Positions 18,097 through 27,860 of a stretch of 51,380 nt of DNA are shown here, piece after piece. Under the pieces are notes generated by a model, which saw only the letters and a program-made list of their open reading frames with translations, had not been told where the DNA came from and made no database searches. Source of the stretch: Betaproteobacteria bacterium (lineage in GTDB: Bacteria > Pseudomonadota > Gammaproteobacteria > Burkholderiales > SHXO01); contig SHXO01000011.1 of assembly GCA_009693245.1 (NCBI GenBank), positions 1 through 51,380 on the forward strand. Reading direction: 5' to 3'. Positions within the stretch are counted from its first letter, which is position 1. The number at the start of each line of letters is the position of its first letter. The position numbers were made by a program, and so were the translations under genes.

Positions 18097-20769
18097 ATGA
18101 CCGCCAATCTCCACGAGAATCTCTCCCGCGGCGGCACGGTTGTAACACCCAACCAGCGCCTATCCAGGCATATCAAGGACGGCTTTGACCAGGCGCAGCT
18201 AGACACAGGCAAGAAAGCCTGGCTCGCGCCCGATGTGCTGCCATGGAGTGCGTGGCTCGAGCGCGGCTACGCGATGGACGATCGCCGGCGCTCCAGTGCC
18301 ATGCTCATGGCACCGATACAGGAATTGGCGCTGTGGGAGCAGATCGTGGGCCAATCCCGTCACAGACATGCGTTGCTCGACACGGGTGTCATGGCGCGCT
18401 TGGCGCGCGAAGCATGGACGTTGCAAAACGCGTGGCGCGCGGACTTCTCGGAGCGTACACACGCGCTCTCGGACGATGTACTCGCCTATCGCGACTGGGC
18501 CCTGGAGTTCGAGGCCCAATGCCGTGATCGCAACTGGGTTTCGCGCGCGAGGATCGCGGACCTCTTGGCCTTCCAGGCTCACGCAGGGCAGATGCCAGAC
18601 CGCAAGCCGCTCGTGCTATATGCGTTCGACGCATTGACGGCCCAGGAACGAGATCTCATGGAGCGGTATCGCGCGTGTGGAGTGCCGGTAGAAATATCGG
18701 CCCCCGCCACCGCCACCGCTCAATGCCAGCGCCGGATCTATCCAACACCGGACGATGAATTGACCGGTGTCGCATGCAGGATTCGCGCTCTCCTGGAGAG
18801 GCAACCCGGCGCCCGCATCGGCGTGGTGATACCGGATTTATCCGCGCAAAGGGCGCACATGATGCGAGTCTTCGATGATGTTCTGGATCCTGGCCGTATT
18901 CTTCAATCCAATCCCACTTCCGCGCGCGCCTACAACGTTTCCCTTGGAGTACCCTTGGGCCAGTACGCCCCCGTGCGTGCAGCCCTGAGTATTCTTCGCA
19001 TGGCGGCCAAGGATCTTTCGTTGCAAGAAACTGGTGCGCTATTAGTGGGACCTTTCGTGGCCGGCGCGGCGCGTGAACTCGCGGACCGTGCCTTGCTCGA
19101 TGCGCAGTTGCGCCAGCGGGGGAACCTCCTCATCACCTTGGAACGGCTGTGCGAATTCGTTGCCGAGATGAACCAGCGCTCCGGCGGGAAGTGCGAGATC
19201 CTCGATCACAAGTTGTCGCAACTGCTCTGCGCCGCGGTGCCCATGCGGCGCAAGCGCCAATTGCCTTCGGCGTGGATCGATGGATTTCTCTCCTTGCTTT
19301 CCGTGCTTGGATGGCCTGGGGAGCGCGCGCTTAACAGCGAGGAATACCAAGTCGTTGGAAAATTCCGCGAGATCGCGCAGAGCTTGTCTTGGCTCGACGC
19401 AGTGGAAGGGGTGCAAAGTTTTGGCGGCACACTTTCCTGGCTATCTCGCACGCTGGCTGATACCCCATTTCAAGCCGAGTCGAAGCATGCGCGCGTGCAA
19501 GTATTAGGCGTTTTGGAGTCGGCGGGTATCGCCTTCGAGCATCTGTTCGTCGTGGGATTGCACGACGAGGCTTGGCCTTTTCCGGCGCGGCCCAACCCGC
19601 TGTTGCCGGTCTCCGTGCAACGCAGCCAGGATATGCCACACGCGAGCGCTTCGTGGGAGGCAGGTTTTGCCCAACGCATGATGAGCCTGTGGCGGAACAC
19701 GGCGCGAAACCTTACCTATAGCTGCGCCATTCAACACGACGATCTAATGCGCCACCCCAGCCGCCTGCTCGTGAACATGGACGAGGCTCAAGACGACCCA
19801 CAATCAACATGGGTGAGCTATGCGCGATCCATGCAGGAATCGGTGATGTTGGAGGACATCGGGGGCGAATCCGCCCCTTCCTTGCCTTCCGGTTACGAAG
19901 CCGTGGGAGGTGCCGCGGTTTTGCACAACCAAGCGGCCTGTCCCTTCCGCGGTTTTGCCATTCACCGGCTGGGGGCCCGCCCATTGGAAGCAGGAAGATT
20001 GGGACTGGACGCGCGTGAGCGCGGTGCACTCTTGCACCGGGTGCTCGCGTCGTTCTACTCCGAAGTGACGTCGCAGAGCGCATTGCTCGCCTTGAGCGAG
20101 GAAGCGCTAGAGAAGACTCTCGTCCGTTGTGTGGACCGCGGCCTTATGCTGGCTAAGCAGCACAATCCTGGCGCGGTTTCGCCGGCTTTCGGTGCCATCG
20201 AGCGGCGGCGCTTGGCGGCGCTCCTGGCGAAGTTCTTCGAGATGGAGAAAAAGCGTGCTCCCTTTGAGGTTGCGGCGTGCGAAGAAGCACGTGTGGCCGA
20301 GGTGAGCGGATTGCGGCTGAAGGTTCGCATCGACCGCATCGACAGACTCCCCGGTGGCCGTAGTGTGATCCTCGACTATAAGACAGGCAGGGCATCCACT
20401 TCGGGTTGGTGGGATGAACGCGTGGATGAACCTCAACTTCCCCTCTATGCGATCACGGACTCTGGAGAGGTCGCCGCGGTGAGCTTCGCGCAATTGCGCG
20501 CGGATCAGGTGGCGTTCAAGGGTGTCGCGCGGGATGAGGGCTTATTGCCGGGGGTTTCCGTATTAGGAGATGGCGAGAGTTGGCCGGCGTTTCTCGGCAA
20601 ATGGCGAAAGTCATTGGAACATTTGGCGCGCGAGTTTCTGGCTGGGCATGCCGCGGTGGATCCAAAAAAATATCCAGGCACCTGCCAGTACTGCCATTTG
20701 GGTCCGCTTTGCCGGGTCAAGGAAGTGCTCAGTGCAGTGGCTCCCGATGAGGAGGTTCCCGATGAATAG
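18097..20769 (+). CDS. AddB-like PD-(D/E)XK exonuclease (TIGR03623-type DNA repair protein)
   Basis: An 890-residue subunit resembling AddB/RecB nucleases and the betaproteobacterial 'probable DNA repair protein' family. The N-terminal two thirds is a helicase-like scaffold with a degenerate start (VVTPNQRLSRHI) and no intact Walker A. The C-terminal nuclease includes RGALLHRVLASFY and VILDYKTGRA (the D-x-K of PD-(D/E)XK). A Cys near residue 614 and the C-terminal cluster CQYCHLGPLC (about 862) match the four-cysteine Fe-S staple of AddB nucleases. It overlaps the helicase gene by 8 bases, so the two are almost certainly a two-subunit double-strand-break end-processing enzyme. Confidence 0.88.
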   Translation: MTANLHENLSRGGTVVTPNQRLSRHIKDGFDQAQLDTGKKAWLAPDVLPWSAWLERGYAMDDRRRSSAMLMAPIQELALWEQIVGQSRHRHALLDTGVMARLAREAWTLQNAWRADFSERTHALSDDVLAYRDWALEFEAQCRDRNWVSRARIADLLAFQAHAGQMPDRKPLVLYAFDALTAQERDLMERYRACGVPVEISAPATATAQCQRRIYPTPDDELTGVACRIRALLERQPGARIGVVIPDLSAQRAHMMRVFDDVLDPGRILQSNPTSARAYNVSLGVPLGQYAPVRAALSILRMAAKDLSLQETGALLVGPFVAGAARELADRALLDAQLRQRGNLLITLERLCEFVAEMNQRSGGKCEILDHKLSQLLCAAVPMRRKRQLPSAWIDGFLSLLSVLGWPGERALNSEEYQVVGKFREIAQSLSWLDAVEGVQSFGGTLSWLSRTLADTPFQAESKHARVQVLGVLESAGIAFEHLFVVGLHDEAWPFPARPNPLLPVSVQRSQDMPHASASWEAGFAQRMMSLWRNTARNLTYSCAIQHDDLMRHPSRLLVNMDEAQDDPQSTWVSYARSMQESVMLEDIGGESAPSLPSGYEAVGGAAVLHNQAACPFRGFAIHRLGARPLEAGRLGLDARERGALLHRVLASFYSEVTSQSALLALSEEALEKTLVRCVDRGLMLAKQHNPGAVSPAFGAIERRRLAALLAKFFEMEKKRAPFEVAACEEARVAEVSGLRLKVRIDRIDRLPGGRSVILDYKTGRASTSGWWDERVDEPQLPLYAITDSGEVAAVSFAQLRADQVAFKGVARDEGLLPGVSVLGDGESWPAFLGKWRKSLEHLAREFLAGHAAVDPKKYPGTCQYCHLGPLCRVKEVLSAVAPDEEVPDE

Positions 20770-23700
20770 TGCCGCGCATCCTCCCGACGCGGCACAGCGT
20801 GCGCAAGCCTTGGATACTAAGTGCTCGTTCATCGTGCAGGCCCCGGCGGGTTCGGGGAAAACCGAGCTTCTTGTGCAACGCTTCCTCGCGCTCCTCGCCA
20901 CGCTGGAGGCCCCGGAAGAAGCGATCGCGATCACCTTCACACGGAAGGCGGCGGCGGAAATGCGCCAGCGCGTTTTGGAGGCGCTTGATCTCGCGGATCA
21001 CGATCAAGCTCCTCGCGAGCCGCACCGCTACCAAGCGTGGATGCTGGCGCGTGCCGTGCGGGAGCAAGACCGCCGCCTTGATTGGGGGTTGATGGAAGCG
21101 CCTGCTCGCTTGCGTATCCAAACGTTCGATTCGTTGTGTGCAAGCTTATGCCGCCAGATGCCATTGGTGGGCGGATTTGGGGCGCAGTACAAGGCCATCG
21201 AGGACGCGGGCCCGATGTACATCGAGGCCGCGCAGCGCACGCTAGTCATGCTCCACGAGGATACGCAATGGGCCGCCTGTATTGGCCAAGTCCTCGCCCA
21301 TCTCGATAATGATTTCGCGGCGGCGCAAAGCTTGCTCGTCGAAATGCTCCGCAAGCGCGATCAGTGGTTGCGGCATGTGACGAGCCAGGAGTGCCTGGAA
21401 AGGCAGACCTTGGAGGAAAGTCTTGCCCACATGATCGAGGATGATCTCGCGTGGTTGCTGGCGCTTTTTCCAATGCAGTTCGAGCAAGAGTTGGTGGCGC
21501 TTGCGCGGTATGCCGCGGGCAATCTCGAGGCCCAAGGCAGGGCATCTCCTATCCGGGCGCTGCTTGATCTTCCATCGCTTCCCGGTACGCGCGTGCAAGA
21601 TCTTCCTGGCTGGCTGGCAATAGCCGAGTTGCTCTTGACGCAAGCTGGGTCACTGCGTGCCACGGTGGATGCGAGGATAGGTTTCCCGGCTGCAAAGGCC
21701 GCGGCGGCTAAACGGTTGTGCGATGAATACAAGGCGCGGTACCAGTCTTTCCGCGCGGTGCTCGCAGTTCATGATGAGTTCTTGGAAGCCTTGCATGCCA
21801 CCCGGGAACTCCCGCCTGCCCAATACACCGGCGCGCAATGGGCCGCCCTAGAAGCCCTCATGGAGGTGCTGCCGCTCGCGGCAGCTCAGCTTACCTTGGT
21901 TTTTCAAGAGCAGGCGAGGGTGGATTTCGCCGCCATTTCCCAAGCGGCCATTCGAGCCATGGGGGCCAGTGATGCTCCCACCGATCTTGCTCTGTCACTC
22001 GATTACCGTATCCGCCACTTGTTAGTGGATGAATTTCAGGATACCTCACAGAGCCAGTACCAATTGCTGGAATGCCTTACCGCGGGCTGGCAGCCGGGCG
22101 ACGGGCGCACGTTGTTTGCCGTGGGAGACCCCATGCAGTCCATCTACCGCTTTCGGGAAGCCGAAGTGGGGCTCTATCTGCGTGCCCGCGCGTCGGGGAT
22201 CGGGTCAGTTAGATTAGAGCCTCTCACGCTGTCGGCTAATTTCCGTTCAGACGCGAGCTTGGTGGACTGGAGCAACGAGTGTTTTTCGAAACTGCTGCCT
22301 AAATCGGAAAATACGCCGAGCGGAGCGGTACCCTTTAGCCCTTCTACCGCGATGCGCACTGGCCTACCGGCGCCTGGGGTAAGCGTGCATGCGTTGATAG
22401 GCGGCGCCCGGCAACAGGAAGCGGCACGCGTACGCGGCATCATCGAAGATGAGCGCCAGCGTGGGAGCGAGGGACGCATCGCGATCCTTGTTAGCAGCAG
22501 GACCCATCTTACAAGTATTCTTCCCGCGCTTCGCCACGCCGGGTTCGCGGTGCAGGCGGTGGAAATCGAATCCTTGGCGGACCGCCCGGTGGTGATGGAT
22601 TTGTCCGCGCTCGCGCGCGCCCTTGCGCATCCCGCCGATCGTATCGCGTGGTTGGCGGTCTTGAGGGCACCTTGGTGCGGCCTCGGTCTGGCGGATCTGG
22701 AAGTTCTGGCGAGTGCCGGCGGCCGCCCGCACGATAGACCGATTCTGGAGACCCTGCGAAGCATGCCGGTGCTGGAATCCATGAGTGTTGACGGACGCAT
22801 GCGGGCCGCGGACCTAGCCTCGAAGTTATCGCGGTTCATGGAAGACCGGCAACGGCAGCCAGTGCGCCGCTGGGTTGAAGGAGCATGGACCGCGCTCGGC
22901 GGACCGGCGTCCTATGACGATGCTAATGCCTTGGCGGATGCGCAAGTGTTTTTCGAGCTTCTCGATGCGTTGGAAGAGGAGGGCGGCCTTGATGCTGGCC
23001 GGCTCTCCGGAGAAGTAAAGCGGCTGTTCGCGAGCGCGAACACGGCCGGGGAAAACCCCGTGCAAGTGATGACGATCCACAAGGCAAAGGGGCTGGAGTT
23101 CGATACAGTCATCATTCCTGGTCTTGGATACAAGCGTGCCGCGGATGCACAACAATTGTTGCGTTGGATGGAATGGCCAAGACCTCGCGGCGGTTCCGGC
23201 CTCTTGTTAGCTCCCATTGGAATCAACCGATCGTCCGATGATCCCATCTATCGCGCCCTATCTCGCATGGAGCGAGTTCGTGCAAGACACGAAGAAGTGC
23301 GGCTACTCTACGTGGCGGCGACGCGCGCGAAATCCAGCTTGCATTTGATCGGACACTTGAATATTGGGAGCCAGGGCCAAGTGCGCGCTGCCCCCAATAA
23401 TGGCTCCTTGCTGGAGCATCTATGGCCGGTTATCGGCCATCACTTCGGCACTTTGCCCCTACCCCCGCCGGTTGTTCCTTCGGTAGGCCGCGCACCACGG
23501 CCGCTACGGCGCCGGCTGTCCAACCGGGAGCTTCCGTTTCCCGCCGCCGGTATTCGTGGATTGGACATGTCTCAGATTGCAGTATCCACGGCGGAGGTGG
23601 AATTTTCTTGGGCGTCGGAGGCCGCCAGGACGGTGGGTGTGGTGGTACACCGGGTGTTACAGCGGATTGCCGCGGAAGGCGCGGAGCATTGGACATCCAC

Positions 23701-24148
23701 TAGAACCGGCGGCAACTCATTTGAACGCGATCTGCGAGAGTTGGGACTGCCCGACTTGGAAATTCCCGCGGCGACTGCGCGAATTCGGCGGGCGGTCATT
23801 CAGGTCATGGAGGATCCCCGGGGCCGGTGGATCCTCTCATCTCATCAAGAGGCGGGCTCCGAGGTGCGCCTGACGGGATTGCTAGATGGGCAACTTATCA
23901 CGGCGGCCCTTGATCGTACCTTCATCGATGACCATGGTGTGCGATGGATCATCGATTTCAAGACTGGAACCCACGAGGGAGCGGGCCTAGCGCAGTTTCT
24001 GGATAGGGAGCAGGCTCGTTACATCGGCCAGCTCGAGCGCTACGCCGCCCTAATGCGCCAACTCGGCGAGCAGCGCCCCATAAGGCTGGGGCTGTATTTC
24101 CCTATCATGCGCCAATGGAGGCAATGGGAGCCAACGTCACACAATTAG
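20762..24148 (+). CDS. AddA-like UvrD/Rep-family helicase-nuclease
   Basis: An 1128-residue SF1A helicase. The ATG at 20762 overlaps the upstream stop and is chosen because the protein then opens just before the Q motif and Walker A APAGSGKTELL. Motif II is LLVDEFQDTSQSQ, motif III VGDPMQSIYRFREAE, motif V MTIHKAKGLEFD and motif VI LLYVAATRAK. The C-terminal domain holds a RecB-type nuclease (WIIDFKTGTHEGA). With the preceding AddB-like gene it resembles the AddAB/RecBCD machines that resect broken DNA ends for RecA. No recB, recC or recD is in the window, so this pair may fill that role or act beside it. Confidence 0.9.
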   Translation: MNSAAHPPDAAQRAQALDTKCSFIVQAPAGSGKTELLVQRFLALLATLEAPEEAIAITFTRKAAAEMRQRVLEALDLADHDQAPREPHRYQAWMLARAVREQDRRLDWGLMEAPARLRIQTFDSLCASLCRQMPLVGGFGAQYKAIEDAGPMYIEAAQRTLVMLHEDTQWAACIGQVLAHLDNDFAAAQSLLVEMLRKRDQWLRHVTSQECLERQTLEESLAHMIEDDLAWLLALFPMQFEQELVALARYAAGNLEAQGRASPIRALLDLPSLPGTRVQDLPGWLAIAELLLTQAGSLRATVDARIGFPAAKAAAAKRLCDEYKARYQSFRAVLAVHDEFLEALHATRELPPAQYTGAQWAALEALMEVLPLAAAQLTLVFQEQARVDFAAISQAAIRAMGASDAPTDLALSLDYRIRHLLVDEFQDTSQSQYQLLECLTAGWQPGDGRTLFAVGDPMQSIYRFREAEVGLYLRARASGIGSVRLEPLTLSANFRSDASLVDWSNECFSKLLPKSENTPSGAVPFSPSTAMRTGLPAPGVSVHALIGGARQQEAARVRGIIEDERQRGSEGRIAILVSSRTHLTSILPALRHAGFAVQAVEIESLADRPVVMDLSALARALAHPADRIAWLAVLRAPWCGLGLADLEVLASAGGRPHDRPILETLRSMPVLESMSVDGRMRAADLASKLSRFMEDRQRQPVRRWVEGAWTALGGPASYDDANALADAQVFFELLDALEEEGGLDAGRLSGEVKRLFASANTAGENPVQVMTIHKAKGLEFDTVIIPGLGYKRAADAQQLLRWMEWPRPRGGSGLLLAPIGINRSSDDPIYRALSRMERVRARHEEVRLLYVAATRAKSSLHLIGHLNIGSQGQVRAAPNNGSLLEHLWPVIGHHFGTLPLPPPVVPSVGRAPRPLRRRLSNRELPFPAAGIRGLDMSQIAVSTAEVEFSWASEAARTVGVVVHRVLQRIAAEGAEHWTSTRTGGNSFERDLRELGLPDLEIPAATARIRRAVIQVMEDPRGRWILSSHQEAGSEVRLTGLLDGQLITAALDRTFIDDHGVRWIIDFKTGTHEGAGLAQFLDREQARYIGQLERYAALMRQLGEQRPIRLGLYFPIMRQWRQWEPTSHN

Positions 24149-24153
24149 CGGGG

Positions 24154-24558
24154 TCATGGAATCTGAATATTTCCGCCACCGGGCATTCCCGTGGGTGGAA
24201 ACCCTGAAGCTCCTGCCTGCGGGATAACGATGGACGAGGCCGATTGCCTTCTTAACTCCTGGATGTCCCGCATGGTTCGCTCGACTGCGTCCTTGGCGGC
24301 TGCGGCGTAGTTAGACACGGCCTCTTGCAAGGAGTCCGCATAGATTTCAAAGCTAAGCGGTAGCGCGCCCATGGAGGTATACATCTGGGCTTCGCCCACG
24401 TATAGGGTGGTGCGCACGCCATCCGCGGCGCCGTCCGCTTTGACCGGATACATCACCCGAATCATGCCTACCTTCCTGTCGGTAAAGACCTCCTATTTGT
24501 AGAGGGAGTTAGGATCCATTTTCGCATCGGCCGTACGGTCGTCGTGGCGCTCAGCCAT
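24154..24558 (-). pseudogene. Conserved hypothetical protein split by an in-frame amber codon
   Basis: Reading from ATG 24558, which has an excellent ribosome site (GGAGGT), the frame gives a 21-residue peptide ending DPNSLYK, then TAG at 24495-24493, then continues in the same frame EVFTDRKVG into MIRVMYPVKADG and on to 24154. The joined 134-codon sequence reads as one protein: the stretch around the stop resembles the DPNSLYREEVFTDRKVG type of start that I recall from uncharacterised betaproteobacterial proteins, so a GAG-to-TAG change is likely. The downstream 103 residues could restart at ATG 24465, which has its own AGGAAGG. The rest is Glu/Ala-rich helix (AVSNYAAAAKDAVERTM) and a Gly/Pro tail. 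Function unknown. Confidence 0.7.
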
Positions 24559-25093
24559 GGGGATTACCTCCAGTTTCAAGGGGTTGGGCAGATGAAAGAG
24601 TAACAGACATTGCCCTATTCATAGATTGAACGCCCATTGCGCCCATCCCCTGGGTTTGTCGAAATCTTGACCTTCCCATAACCGGCGGGCGACGGTATCC
24701 AGACACCAATATCTTCAAACCTCGCCGCCGCCTATCTTCGCCGCCGTGATTCAGGGCGTTCCATTGAAGTCATGCGCTATCTAGGGTGGCGTTGGGGCGA
24801 GATCCTTTCGACGGATGCGGCGCCATGAATCCGGAATGTCAATTTAATGTTCGTGTTCATCATGATCCGGCATCAGGCTGAATTAACTAAAAAAAGCTAG
24901 TGAAGACCAACGGGGATGGACTGTTGGCCGGATCCCAAGCATTGAGCATGGTCAAGCTTCCTGAGTTTCAAGGAGAGCTCGTTGCATTCTTTCGTTTTGA
25001 CACTTGAGGGTTTGATGTAGGGAAATACCAGTTACGCACTGCATGGCATGGATCGCGCTGAATGCCCCCCACAACAAACGAGGATGGATAAGC
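24559..25093. other. Long non-coding gap before the sugar transferase remnant
   Basis: This 535-base stretch has no convincing open frame, tRNA or repeat. Part of it, around 24835-24900, is AT-rich compared with the rest of the window and includes a run of seven A residues. A TTGACA occurs near 24997 without a good -10 partner. It may be the promoter region of the former exopolysaccharide gene downstream, partly decayed. Confidence 0.4.
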
Positions 25094-25890
25094 ATGGTCG
25101 ATCTATTCGGGAGGCAAGTTCGGGTCGCTTCTTTTCTTCATGCATGCGTGGAGGGAAGCGTGTTCTTCCTTCTCATGCTGCTGGCGACTAGCATGAGTGA
25201 GCAATCCTTGTCGTCCTTAGCATTGAATCCCATGGTCCCCGCGGCGTTATTCGCGGGCATGCTTGTGGCCGTCAATGGCGTGCTTGGGGTTTACCAAATC
25301 GGTAGGCAGGCAGTCAACGGCGAGTCCGCGTTGAGATCCCTAACGGCGCTCATTATCGGTTGTGGCGGGGCCTACGCAGTCTTTCGGCTGTTGCCCGACG
25401 GTGAGCTGTACCAAACGGCCATCGGATGGACGACGATCATTGGCGTCGTCGCAGTAGTTACTTTTCGTAAGCCCATCTTGGATACGATCTCCCGGGCAGT
25501 CACGGGGTGGTTCTCCCATAGAGTGCTAGTGCTCGGTACAGGCGCGGGAGCCTTGGAGGTCGATAAGACCCTGAGCGCAATGAGCGGAAGTGGAATCAAG
25601 CTAATTGGCTTCTATCCTGTTAGCGCATCCGAGCCTGTTTTGGTTTCCGGAAATCGCGTGCTTAATACTCAAGTGGGGGTCGAAGAGCTTGTTCGAACCT
25701 ATCGTGTGGACCAAGTCATCGTGGCGGTAAAGGAACAACGCGGTGGCGTTTTGCCCTTGCGCCAATTGCTCGATTGCCGTCTTCATGGCGTGAAAGTCAC
25801 CGATTTGGCGGGGTTCGTGGAAGCCGTTCGAGGTGCGGTGCCCATCGAGTCTCTTAAGGCGAGTTGGCTGATATACGGCGAAGGTTTTCG
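25094..25890 (+). pseudogene. PEP-CTERM-type sugar transferase, 3' half missing
   Basis: The N-terminal about 265 residues resemble the TIGR03013 (EpsB-like) polyprenyl glycosylphosphotransferases of exosortase/PEP-CTERM exopolysaccharide loci. Visible are four or five hydrophobic segments (about 12-135) and a CoA-binding-like Rossmann region (RVLVLGTGAGALEV, VDQVIVAVKEQRGG, ending ASWLIYGEGF). The catalytic bacterial sugar transferase domain that should follow is absent: after about 25890 the DNA is the antisense of an SLC13 transporter. The open frame runs on to 26164 but that tail is meaningless. The start is ATG 25094. A rearrangement, or a chimeric contig, is implied. Confidence 0.75.
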
Positions 25891-25894
25891 ACTT

Positions 25895-26892
25895 CCCGTC
25901 CCGGATGGTGGAGCCCACGATAGGGCAACTGTTGGACACGACCGCTTCCACCATGACGCGGTCAAGCCTGGGCACGTCCAGATTGAACAGCCGCGAGGCG
26001 GCCGGTGCAAGGCCGCGCATCTTCTGAAGGTCCACAACGGAATCCACCACGCCCACGAACACAAGGTGATCATGAGCTTGAAGCCTTTGCCCGGCGCCAA
26101 CAGCCGCGATGACCTCGCCCGCGCGGTCGATCTCCATGAGATACATGCCATGCAAGTGGCGTAGCCCCGCCTCCTCGATGGTTTGGCCAACCATGGGGCT
26201 GCCGGGTTCGACCACCATTTCCACCGTGTACTCGCGCGGGTCATCGCCCAGGGAAAACGCCTTCTTGCGTTCCGGTAGCAGCCACCTCCCAGCCACCATC
26301 AGATAGACAATGCCGGCGATGGCCACGGGTAATCCTAAAGGTGTGATATCGAGGAGGCGAAAGGAGGGATTACCGCTTTGTATCCAGAGGCCGTTCACGA
26401 CAAGGTTGGTGCTCGTACCGATAATCGTGATGACCCCCCCAAGAACCGCCGCGAAGCTCAGGGGAATGAAAAGCTTGCTGGGGCTGAGCGCGGTTTGCTT
26501 ACACCAGTCGTTCACGACCGGAATGAACATGGCGACGATGGGGTGTTATTGAGAAACGCGGACAGGCTGGCAACGGGAAACATCAGCCGCGATTGTGCTT
26601 GCATCACATTTTTTGGCCGTCCCAGGAGGGGGGCGGAGATCAGACTCAAAGCACCTGCGTGGACCAAGCCACAGGCAACGATGAAGAGCGCGCCCACAGT
26701 CACCAGCGCCTCGTTGCCATAGGCGCTAAAGGCCTCTTTCGCGCTTGGAAGTCTCGGCGAATTCGTGAAGCCTTGGATTAGACACACGAGCGATACGGCG
26801 CCTACCACCACCACGTCCGTGGCGTAATTGCGGATGAGTGCGACCAGCACCAGTCCGACCACGGCGAGCGTGAACCAAGCTTCCCATGGCAT
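25895..26892 (-). pseudogene. SLC13-type transporter with TrkA_C domain, frameshifted and truncated
   Basis: The gene starts at ATG 26892 (MPWEAWFTLAVVG), two bases after the dehydratase stop. The first part carries membrane segments up to AFLNNTP; a one-base loss near 26543 then shifts the frame, and the protein resumes as IVAMFIPVVNDWC, restoring the signature NNTPIVAMFIP. Further membrane segments and a TrkA_C-like regulatory domain follow (VEMVVEPGSPMVGQTIEEAG, DHLVFVG, then a second unit ending PIVGSTIRDG). At about 25895 homology ends at the junction with the sugar transferase fragment, so all distal membrane helices are missing. The family imports dicarboxylates, sulfate or similar anions with sodium; this copy cannot be functional. 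Confidence 0.8.
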
Positions 26893-26894
26893 CC

Positions 26895-27860
26895 TTACTC
26901 CGAAAGAACTGGACCCATCAAAAGGCGGTCTACGTTTCCGCCCGATAGAACGCATCCCACCTGCTTACGTTTGAGCCGCGGCCGGTCTTTGTACACCGCG
27001 GCTAAAGGGGCGGCCCCCGCGCCCTCGGCGACGTTGTGGGTGCTTGAAAAGCACAAGCGCATGGCCTCTTTTATTTCGTGGTCGGTCACTTCCACGATGC
27101 GCGATACATGACGTTGAATGATATCGAGGGCGTCCGGTTCGGGCACCCTGCACGCGAGGCCATCCGCGATTTGCGTGCTCACCGGGGCCTCGACGAGAGA
27201 CTTCGCCTGGAAGGAGCGTGCATAGGCGGGTGCGTGCGCGGATACGACCCCCACGATGTCAACTTTACGGCCGAGGGCTTCGCGGGCCGCCACGGCGCCG
27301 CAAATTCCAGAGCCCAATCCTATGGGCACGTAAAGCACATCCAGGCTGGGGACTGCCTGCATTAGCTCCAACGAATAGCTAGCCACGCCGCGTACAAGAA
27401 GCGGATGGAAGGATGGGACCATGTGCAAATTTTGTTGCGCCGCCAGCGCTTGGGCATGTTCCTTCGCGGCCTGAAAATCCTCTCCATGCTCGGCCAAATG
27501 CACTCCGAGCGCACGCATGGCTTGGTTTTTCTCGATGCTATTGCCGCGTGGGACCACCACGGTGGCGGGAATGCCGTGTTTTCGCGCCGCGAATCCGATG
27601 GATTGGCCGTGATTGCCCCGCGTGGCGCTCACCACACCTAGAGGGGGATGACGCGATAAGTCATCGAAGTAAGCCAGGCCGCCTCGAATTTTAAAGGCGC
27701 CTATGGGCGTATGGTTTTCATGCTTCAGCCAAATATCGAGTCCAAGTGCCTGGCTCAGGACGGGCCAGTTGTATTGTGGAGTGGGCGGCATGACCGCGTA
27801 CACGATCTGGGCGGCCGCTTCGAGTTGGGCCAAGCTGGGAAGATATTCCGAGAGATTCAC
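26895..27860 (-). CDS. PLP-dependent threonine/serine dehydratase
   Basis: A fold-type II PLP enzyme of 321 residues that probably deaminates threonine or serine to the 2-oxo acid. The Schiff-base Lys is in GAFKIRGG (about residue 58), the substrate loop is SATRGNHGQSIG, and the phosphate-binding loop is GLGSGICGAV. There is no C-terminal ACT domain, as in catabolic TdcB-type or threo-3-hydroxyaspartate ammonia-lyase enzymes, so it is not the feedback-regulated IlvA form. The GTG start overlaps the upstream MBL gene (GTGA). The next gene in the operon is the broken SLC13 transporter. Confidence 0.85.
   Translation of the reverse strand: MNLSEYLPSLAQLEAAAQIVYAVMPPTPQYNWPVLSQALGLDIWLKHENHTPIGAFKIRGGLAYFDDLSRHPPLGVVSATRGNHGQSIGFAARKHGIPATVVVPRGNSIEKNQAMRALGVHLAEHGEDFQAAKEHAQALAAQQNLHMVPSFHPLLVRGVASYSLELMQAVPSLDVLYVPIGLGSGICGAVAAREALGRKVDIVGVVSAHAPAYARSFQAKSLVEAPVSTQIADGLACRVPEPDALDIIQRHVSRIVEVTDHEIKEAMRLCFSSTHNVAEGAGAAPLAAVYKDRPRLKRKQVGCVLSGGNVDRLLMGPVLSE

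Noticed and set aside
25891-26164. C-terminal part of the plus-strand open frame fused to the sugar transferase
   Set aside because: This DNA encodes the SLC13 transporter on the opposite strand; the plus-strand translation is low-complexity and has no domain.
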